Shown: one piece after another, positions 1 through 4,448 of the stretch
Position numbering within the stretch: the first letter of the stretch is position 1
Layout of the letters: each line of letters begins with the position of its first letter
NCBI GenBank assembly: GCA_046728075.1
Contig: JBKPDV010000050.1
Span: forward strand, 1 to 5,938
Reading direction: 5' to 3'
DNA: 5,938 nt
Source: JBKPDV01 sp046728075
GTDB lineage: Bacteria > Acidobacteriota > Thermoanaerobaculia > UBA5066 > Gp7-AA6
Made by a program: the position numbers and the translations under genes
The notes under the pieces: model-generated
What the model was told of the DNA's origin: nothing
Databases searched by the model: none
The model's input: only the letters and a program-made list of their open reading frames with translations

Positions 1-891
1 CTTCGTCTCCTCGTAGACCCGGCCCAGGTATTCCCCGATGATCCCGAGGAACAGGAGCTGAACACCGGAAAAAAACGTAATGACGAGAATCAGGGCGGTG
101 AAACCAACGGGAGATCTGCCGAGAGCGACCTTCACATAGACCGCATAAGCCGCGAACAGCATCGCCCCGCCGACGACTGCGGCTCCCAGCACTGCCGCCG
201 CTCGCAAAGGCGCCATGGAAAACGCGAAGATTCCGTCGAACGCAAGCCGAAGGAGCTTGCCGAACGTGTATTGAGAGCGCCCCGCGGCTCGCTGCGATCT
301 CTCCACGGGAACACCCACCTGGCGGAACCCGACCCAGGCCCGCAACCCCCGCAGGTAACGGTGTCGCTCGGGAATTGCAACGACTCCATCGACCACACGG
401 CGGGAAAGCAGGGCGAAATCTCCCGAGTCGAGCGGCAACCGGACGTTCGAGAGAACGGCGATCATGCGATAGAAGAAGTAGTAACAAGCGCGCAGGATCC
501 ATCCCTCTTTGCGGCTCGCACGTTGCGCATAGACGACGTCGAAGCCGCGGCGGTGCTCCTCCAGGAAGAGCGGGATCACCTCCGGCGGGTCCTGGAGGTC
601 GCCATCCATCACGATCACGACGTCTCCGGAGACCCTGTCGAGCGCGGCCGACAGGGCCGCCTGGTGGCCGAAATTCCTCGACAGCGAAAGGCCAACCACT
701 CGAGGATCCGAGATTGCCGCCGCGGCCACTTTTTCGAAGGTGCCGTCGAGACTGCCGTCGTCCACAAACACGATCTCGTGAGGACCGCCGGGAATCGAAT
801 CGAGAACGGTCGTGAGCCGCCGCAGCAGCTCCGGAAAAACCTCCTCCTCATTGTAAAGAGGGATGGCGAGAGAGATTCGCGGTGGCGACAT
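1..891 (-). CDS. Family 2 glycosyltransferase, GtrB/ArnC/DPM1-like polyprenyl-phosphate sugar transferase (3' end cut by window)
   Basis: The frame starts with ATG at 891 and stays open to base 1, giving 297 residues without a stop; the C-terminus lies outside the window. The GT-A fold motifs are in order: AIPLYNEEE at about 9-17, VDDGSLDGT at 43-51 and the metal/nucleotide-binding DGDLQDPPE at 96-104. Further on come LPLDSGDFALLSRR (about 152-165), the HRYLRGLRAWVGF block (about 177-189) and an R..GRSQY segment near 200-208. Two hydrophobic segments follow (about 227-253 and 261-285), and the visible end is GEYLGRVYEETK. This order and the two C-terminal membrane helices are typical of enzymes that move a sugar from a nucleotide donor to undecaprenyl or another polyprenyl phosphate on the cytoplasmic face. 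Family members are usually about 310-340 residues, so little is missing. The ATG overlaps the stop of the upstream methyltransferase gene (TGATG), which suggests translational coupling. GGAAG lies 5 bases before the ATG. The sugar is not predictable. Confidence 0.93.
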   Translation of the reverse strand, partial: MSPPRISLAIPLYNEEEVFPELLRRLTTVLDSIPGGPHEIVFVDDGSLDGTFEKVAAAAISDPRVVGLSLSRNFGHQAALSAALDRVSGDVVIVMDGDLQDPPEVIPLFLEEHRRGFDVVYAQRASRKEGWILRACYYFFYRMIAVLSNVRLPLDSGDFALLSRRVVDGVVAIPERHRYLRGLRAWVGFRQVGVPVERSQRAAGRSQYTFGKLLRLAFDGIFAFSMAPLRAAAVLGAAVVGGAMLFAAYAVYVKVALGRSPVGFTALILVITFFSGVQLLFLGIIGEYLGRVYEETK

Positions 892-1493
892 CAGCGCTTC
901 CGTTTTCCCTTGAAGTAGACCATGCTCCAGATCGGGATTCGAAAAGCGCCGAGGGGATACGGTTCGAACAGAACCGGATCGAAGGCTTCGGTGAAAAGCG
1001 CCCGCCATTGGTCGAGAGGCCTCGGGTACTCACCTCGGTCCCAGCTTGCGAGCAGCCGCGGGAGGCCCGGCCGATCCGGCATCACGAGATCGAGGATATG
1101 GACGTGTCCGTCATCGGTCAACAGGCTCGCCACCTGCGAGAGAATCCGATAGACATCCGGCTCGTCGACATGGTGGAGAAGGCTATTGACGAGGATAAAG
1201 TCGAAGCCCTTCCCGACCATCGCCACGCCGTGTCGGACATCGGCGACCTGGAACCGATCTCCGTACCGGCGCCTCGCCCAGGCAATGTAGTCGGGATTGT
1301 TATCGATGCCGAGGTAGTCCGCGTGCGCGAAGTGACGAGCGTTCGTGCCCGGACCACAGCCAACGTCCAGAACACGGCGAGCCGCGCTCAGATCATTGTG
1401 TTGGAAGAGCGGCGCGAGCTTCTTCTCGGCAAAGGGCGCTTGCCAGAGCCGATAGGCGGTCACTCGCTCCATGACCTGAGCGTGAAGCCTCAC
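891..1493 (-). CDS. Class I SAM-dependent methyltransferase (third of three)
   Basis: From GTG at 1493 this encodes 200 residues. The SAM-binding motif I, VLDVGCGPGTNA, is at 41-52. The acidic end of strand 2 is YLGIDNN (about 60-66), and FDFILVNSLLHHVD (97-110) is the motif IV region seen in Methyltransf_11/25-type enzymes. A GHVHILDLVMP strand follows (about 129-139), and the C-terminus ends in VYFKGKRKR. There is no signal peptide or membrane segment, so it should be cytoplasmic. I chose GTG at 1493 because VRLHAQVMERV looks like a natural family N-terminus and AAGGGG lies 8-9 bases upstream. The frame stays open to a TTG at 1595, which would add 34 residues of unconvincing, low-complexity sequence. 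The stop shares one base with the start of the downstream glycosyltransferase. The position between sugar-lipid genes suggests methylation of a glycan, lipid or sugar intermediate, but the substrate is unknown. It is distinct in sequence from the two methyltransferases upstream. Confidence 0.88.
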   Translation of the reverse strand: MRLHAQVMERVTAYRLWQAPFAEKKLAPLFQHNDLSAARRVLDVGCGPGTNARHFAHADYLGIDNNPDYIAWARRRYGDRFQVADVRHGVAMVGKGFDFILVNSLLHHVDEPDVYRILSQVASLLTDDGHVHILDLVMPDRPGLPRLLASWDRGEYPRPLDQWRALFTEAFDPVLFEPYPLGAFRIPIWSMVYFKGKRKR

Positions 1494-1616
1494 CCTCTGG
1501 TCCCCTTTTTCAAGGGAAGCAGACGCCGGCGCTTTTCGCTCAGAAGCGCGAAAGAGAGGACGAGCCTGATCGGAAGCGTGGTTGTCATCTCTCAACGGAA
1601 ATCAAGGCGTGGTCCT
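1494..1616 (-). other. Loose joint in the operon: spacer with a mini-ORF and alternative hairpins
   Basis: This is the only sizeable gap inside the five-gene run. On the minus strand an ATG at 1588 opens a 32-codon frame, MTTTLPIRLVLSFALLSEKR and onward, rich in Leu and Arg/Lys. It ends at TGA 1492-1490, overlapping the GTG chosen for the next gene as GTGA. The ATG has no well-spaced Shine-Dalgarno sequence. The spacer can also be read as a 5' extension of the methyltransferase from TTG 1595. I favour untranslated spacer or a leader, with low certainty. Confidence 0.35.
1529..1553 (-). repeat. Two overlapping, mutually exclusive inverted repeats
   Basis: On the minus strand TTTCGC (1553-1548) can pair with GCGAAA (1539-1534) across an 8-base loop. 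GCGCTT (1549-1544) can pair with AAGCGC (1534-1529) across a 9-base loop. Both stems are perfect 6-bp pairings. They share bases 1549-1548 and 1534, so only one can form at a time. No T-tract follows, so this is not a standard intrinsic terminator. Stems of this length also arise by chance. Confidence 0.4.
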
Positions 1617-2294
1617 TCACGACTTGCGCCCGACGAACAGCAGCTTTCCAAACCGCGCGCGGCAGATTTCGACCTGGAAGGCGCTGCGAAGCGAGGTGAG
1701 AATCGCGGCCGGCCGGCCCAGCCAATTCTCGTACGTCGGTCCCTCGAGATCGATCATCGTGCCGAGCGCGTCCAGGCGAGCCGACAGTTTTCGAGCCGGG
1801 CCTCCGGCTGCCAGACGATGCACGATGGAGAGAAAGGGCGTCATCCAGGGCTCGACGGCGACGAGGCGGCCGCCGGCTCGGAGGACCCGGCGCACTTCCG
1901 CGACTGTCTGCTCGAGATCTCCCGGCAGTTCCAGTAGGTGATGCAGTCCGCCCTGAACGATCGCGACGTCCCGCGATCCGTCCGCGAACGGCAAACGCCG
2001 GCAGTCGCCGACGACGAGACCGCCGCGCCCGAACGAGCGCCCCACCAGCGTGAGGGAGAGATCCACGCCGAGGACGCGCGAGAAGCCGAGCTCCGCAAGC
2101 GCCCGCAGGCCATTTCCCCGTCCCGAAAAGAGTTCGAGAACCCGGGCGTCCCGAGGCCATCGGCCAGCGCCGAGCCGGCGCAGCCGGCGGGCGAACTTGC
2201 GGACCTCCTGTTCGGGCGTCTCGAAGCGCAGGTACGCGGACTCCCACGGGCTCACGTCCACGTCCGAGCCCGCCGGCTCGAGAGCGGTCACCAT
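1617..2294 (-). CDS. Class I SAM-dependent methyltransferase with a variant motif I (second of three)
   Basis: ATG at 2294 gives 225 residues. Motif I reads VLELFSGRGNG at about 52-62, where the usual form is D-x-G-x-G-x-G. The strand 2 acid is LGVDLS (75-80), which would hold the SAM ribose. VGDCRRLPF (95-103) and DVAIVQGGLHHL (109-120) match the adenine-contact and motif IV regions, and VLRAGGRLVAVEPW (137-150) is the typical next strand. This pattern belongs to the Methyltransf_11 type (UbiE-like) and predicts a soluble cytoplasmic enzyme. The frame is open further upstream to 2486, but that part is Arg/Ser/Gly-rich sequence overlapping the preceding gene and is a shadow. The chosen ATG lies 10 bases after the upstream stop, with no clear Shine-Dalgarno sequence, so coupling to the preceding gene is likely. 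The hydrophobic, aromatic C-terminal third (about 150-220) probably forms the acceptor pocket; its substrate is unknown. Confidence 0.88.
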   Translation of the reverse strand: MVTALEPAGSDVDVSPWESAYLRFETPEQEVRKFARRLRRLGAGRWPRDARVLELFSGRGNGLRALAELGFSRVLGVDLSLTLVGRSFGRGGLVVGDCRRLPFADGSRDVAIVQGGLHHLLELPGDLEQTVAEVRRVLRAGGRLVAVEPWMTPFLSIVHRLAAGGPARKLSARLDALGTMIDLEGPTYENWLGRPAAILTSLRSAFQVEICRARFGKLLFVGRKS

Positions 2295-2304
2295 GGCGAG
2301 CCGA

Positions 2305-2907
2305 TCACTTCGAGGACACGCTCGCAAGAAACTGGAGCGAGCCGCCGAAGAGCCACTTCGCCGGAACCGGGTAGAGGCCGAGGTCGTATTCCCAGGACGT
2401 GACCTCGAGCCCCAGCGCCGAGAAGTTGTCGAACCAGGTCTGGCGCCGCCAGTACCGGTACGGCAGCGCCACTCCGTGCCGGGCATTGCCGACGCGGTCC
2501 ATGAGGCGAAGCGTGGGAACGGCGAGGAACCGGTCGGATGTGTGGTCCTTGATCAGAATGGGACCACGGGTGACACGCGCCGCTTCGCCCAGCAGCTGGG
2601 CGGGATCGTCGGCATGGTGCAGCACGTCCACGACCATCACGACGTCGAAAGTCGAGTCCTCGAACGGAAGCGTGCGCCCGTCGTACGGGACCACGGCAAC
2701 GGCCGCGGTGTCCCGGACCTGAACGTCCACCCCGCGGACAGCGATGTCCGGACGGAGGCGAAGCAGCTCGCGGGCCAGGAGGCCGTCCCCGGAGCCGACA
2801 TCGAGAACGCTCGAGCCGTGAGGAACGAGCGCGGCGAGGCGTTGCGCAAGAATACGGACGCGACGGCCGAGAACGTAGTTCTGATGGAGATGCTCGACCG
2901 CCTTCAC
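2305..2907 (-). CDS. Class I SAM-dependent methyltransferase (first of three)
   Basis: GTG at 2907 gives 200 residues starting V(M)KAVEHLHQNYVLGRRV. Motif I is VLDVGSGDGLLA at 34-45, RGVDVQV at 58-64 carries the strand 2 acid, and LPFEDSTFDVVMVVDVLHHA (80-99) is a clear motif III/IV block. ILIKDHT (117-123), GNARHGVALPYRYW (140-153) and a C-terminal WLFGGSLQFLASV follow. From memory of the family, this combination recurs in small methyltransferases near glycosyltransferases, but their acceptor is not established. The GTG start overlaps the stop of the upstream glycosyltransferase as GTGA. The alternative ATG at 2997 would give a 94-base overlap and an unconvincing 30-residue extension. The frame is open as far as 3540, but that region lies wholly within the glycosyltransferase gene and reads as Arg/Ser-rich shadow. 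The protein has no membrane segment and is presumably cytoplasmic. Confidence 0.9.
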   Translation of the reverse strand: MKAVEHLHQNYVLGRRVRILAQRLAALVPHGSSVLDVGSGDGLLARELLRLRPDIAVRGVDVQVRDTAAVAVVPYDGRTLPFEDSTFDVVMVVDVLHHADDPAQLLGEAARVTRGPILIKDHTSDRFLAVPTLRLMDRVGNARHGVALPYRYWRRQTWFDNFSALGLEVTSWEYDLGLYPVPAKWLFGGSLQFLASVSSK

Positions 2908-4106
2908 CGCCGCTTCATTCCCAGGACGCTCATAAAGAAGCTCGACAGGATCGTCTGGAACCCGAGAGTCGTCAGAGTGACACCCGGGATCACCCATCGC
3001 ATCGTCTGCGCGTAATCGAGCGGTCCGAATCGCGCGAGCCGCCATTGATTGATGGCGGCGGCGAGCAGACCGAGGCCCACGACCATCGCGCCGGCGCCGG
3101 CCAGCAGTCCGATTTCCAGGTCGACGTGCTGGAAAACGCGCATGAGGCGCGGGTCCGGAGGCAGCAGACCCTCGGCAATCGCAAAGATCTTCGTGAACAC
3201 GGCGAACACGATGGACTGGTATCCGCAGATCAGTGCGAGGCTCGCAAAGAGAAGAGTGTGAGCGTCGAAAGTCACGCCGCCGATTCGGATGCCGGGCATC
3301 GCCAGCGCGTATCCCGCCAGACCGAGCAGGACCAAGACGCTTCCGGGAACGAGGAAGAGCCACCGCGGACTGAAGAGCAGGAAGAAGCGGAGCGTCCGCC
3401 AGCCGTCGCGGAAGGTTCGCAGATGCGGAGCGTGCGCGCGACGGCCGTCCGGATGGAGTGTGACGGGAACATCCAGAATCCGAGCTCCCTGCAGGCTTGC
3501 TTTGATGATCATCTCCGTCGCGAACTCCATTCCCGTGCAACGCTGCTCAAGCCGCTCGTAGAGCTCTCTCGTAAAGCCCCGCAGTCCGCAGTACACGTCG
3601 TGAATTGGCGCGTGAAACCAGCGCCGAGCCAGGAAGGAGAAAAAAGGATTGCCCAACCAGCGGTGCAGGAAGGGCATCGCTCCGGGTAGCACCTGCCCGC
3701 CGCCCGTCTCTAACCGGCATCCCTGGACCAGCTCGTATCCCTGGCGGAGCTTCTCCACGAAGCGCGGGACTTCCAGGAAACTGTAGCTTTCATCGGCGTC
3801 CCCCATCACGATGTACCGGCCGTGAGAGGCCGCGATTCCGCCCATCAAGGCGCTTCCATACCCCCGCTCTCGGACGAAGACGACGCGTGCTCCCTGGCCA
3901 CGCGCAAGATCGGGCGAGCCGTCGCTGCTCCCGTTGTCCGCGACGACGACCTCACCCTTGATTCCGCTCTCACGAAGGGCCCGCTGCGCTTTTTCCACAC
4001 AGGAAGCCACGGTGTCGGCCTCGTTCAGGCACGGCATGACCACGCTGACCTCCGGTGCCGGATCGAGGGCCGCGGCGCCAGCGGCGCCCAACGCCAAGGA
4101 GCTCAC
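2904..4106 (-). CDS. Family 2 glycosyltransferase with C-terminal membrane region (dolichyl-/polyprenyl-phosphate glucosyltransferase-like)
   Basis: GTG at 4106 gives 400 residues. The catalytic domain fills about 18-240. It has VVMPCLNEAD (22-31), DNGSSDGSPD (57-66) and the metal-binding MGDADESY (101-108). TGMEFATEMIIKA (191-203) takes the place of the acceptor-side acidic motif, and GRRAHAPHLRTFRDGWRTLR (221-240) is a basic amphipathic stretch. Four hydrophobic segments follow, at roughly 245-270, 283-312, 332-350 and 371-395. Known members transfer a sugar from a nucleotide to a polyprenyl phosphate at the inner face of the membrane; glucose is the commonest reported sugar but cannot be inferred here. 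GTG 4106 is the first possible start after an upstream in-frame TGA. Its AAGGG sits too close for good spacing, so TTG at 4097 or 4091 is also possible. It heads the run of co-directional genes and overlaps the next gene by 4 bases. Confidence 0.92.
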   Translation of the reverse strand: MSSLALGAAGAAALDPAPEVSVVMPCLNEADTVASCVEKAQRALRESGIKGEVVVADNGSSDGSPDLARGQGARVVFVRERGYGSALMGGIAASHGRYIVMGDADESYSFLEVPRFVEKLRQGYELVQGCRLETGGGQVLPGAMPFLHRWLGNPFFSFLARRWFHAPIHDVYCGLRGFTRELYERLEQRCTGMEFATEMIIKASLQGARILDVPVTLHPDGRRAHAPHLRTFRDGWRTLRFFLLFSPRWLFLVPGSVLVLLGLAGYALAMPGIRIGGVTFDAHTLLFASLALICGYQSIVFAVFTKIFAIAEGLLPPDPRLMRVFQHVDLEIGLLAGAGAMVVGLGLLAAAINQWRLARFGPLDYAQTMRWVIPGVTLTTLGFQTILSSFFMSVLGMKRR

Positions 4107-4153
4107 GCCCTTATTCTCGCGCGGCTCGCTTAGGGAATTCGATTCGTTCCTCA

Positions 4154-4177
4154 GGAAATCAAAAGTACCGGATTTCC
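4154..4177. repeat. 7-bp perfect dyad straddling the candidate -10 box
   Basis: GGAAATC at 4154-4160 and GATTTCC at 4171-4177 are perfect inverted repeats separated by 10 bases. Their centres are 17 bp apart, and the space between them holds the proposed -10 hexamer. That placement fits an operator for a dimeric repressor, though a chance dyad cannot be excluded. Confidence 0.4.
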
Positions 4178-4189
4178 CCGAAAGTGCAA
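4162..4189 (-). promoter_or_regulatory. Candidate sigma70-type promoter for the GT2/methyltransferase operon
   Basis: On the minus strand a -35-like TTGCAC (4189-4184) is followed after 16 bases by a -10-like TACTTT (4167-4162). Transcription would start near 4155, leaving a leader of about 50 bases before GTG 4106. This is a reading by eye; the -35 matches the consensus at 5 of 6 positions and the -10 at 4 of 6. Promoter consensus in this unknown host may differ. Confidence 0.35.
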
Positions 4190-4232
4190 GAGCCGAGAAG
4201 GGCTCCTGATATTCCGCAACACCCGGCGGTCA

Positions 4233-4249
4233 GGAACCTCTCCGGAACC
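4233..4249. repeat. Tandem GGAACC half-sites one helical turn apart
   Basis: GGAACC occurs at 4233-4238 and again at 4244-4249, a period of 11 bases. The right copy lies in CCTCTCCGGAACC (4237-4249), which is repeated with one mismatch as CCTCGCCGGAACC at 4364-4376. The tandem pair lies upstream of the candidate -35 box, at about -80 to -95 from the inferred start, where an activator could bind. The function is not shown. Confidence 0.3.
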
Positions 4250-4387
4250 CGTAGAAAAGGCCGGGTTGCGGTCTCGCGCTGCTCCGTCGGTGATCATTGC
4301 CAGCGCCATCCTCGAGCACGCGTCACCGCTGACAGGAAGCATTCCGCGGTCGCCAGACCGAATCCTCGCCGGAACCACTCACCGATC

Positions 4388-4407
4388 AAAAACGGTTCGC
4401 GCCACCG
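4388..4407 (-). terminator. Weak intrinsic-terminator-like hairpin after the membrane glycosyltransferase gene
   Basis: Reading the minus strand, CGGT (4407-4404) can pair with ACCG (4396-4393) across a 7-base loop, and five T residues follow at once (4392-4388). It lies 42-61 bases after the stop of the upstream gene. The stem is only 4 bp, so termination would be weak; a Rho-dependent end is equally possible. Confidence 0.25.
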
Positions 4408-4448
4408 AGAACAATGGCATTCGTGCCGCGAGAAGGTCGTCATCGCGA

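Larger units (their letters stand above)
4107..4448. other. Intergenic region with probable transcription signals; no convincing gene
   Basis: This 342-base stretch separates the membrane glycosyltransferase from the GT2/methyltransferase run. Two minus-strand frames were considered. One is a 49-codon frame from ATG 4443 to 4294 starting MTTFSRHECHCSRW, 5 bases after the upstream stop. The other is a 75-codon frame from GTG 4378 to 4151. Neither has a well-placed ribosome-binding site or a recognisable motif, and the two overlap each other. Plus-strand frames here run on into the antisense of real genes and look like shadows. A small perfect 5-bp hairpin (CGGTC/GACCG, 4-base loop) lies at 4347-4360. 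The region is best read as terminator plus promoter for the downstream operon. Confidence 0.6.

Noticed and set aside
271..918. Plus-strand open frame of 215 codons
   Set aside because: It is antisense to a GT2 gene whose frame carries all catalytic motifs in order; the plus-strand product has no recognisable domain.
882..1937. Plus-strand open frame of 351 codons
   Set aside because: It is antisense to two methyltransferase genes with strong motifs, is rich in Arg/Glu/Pro with no recognisable domain, and is typical of shadow frames in GC-rich DNA.
2050..3015. Plus-strand open frame of 321 codons
   Set aside because: It lies opposite two methyltransferase genes and the end of a GT2 gene; Arg/Glu-rich composition and no motif. 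Shadow frame.
2908..3540. Long N-terminal extension of the first methyltransferase (411 codons in all)
   Set aside because: The extra 211 codons overlap the GT2 gene in another frame and are Arg/Ser/Pro-rich, while GTG 2907 gives a natural family N-terminus and a GTGA overlap.
4151..4378. 75-codon minus-strand frame within the intergenic region
   Set aside because: GTG start with only a weak GGTGA next to it, no family resemblance, and it covers the candidate promoter and repeats.
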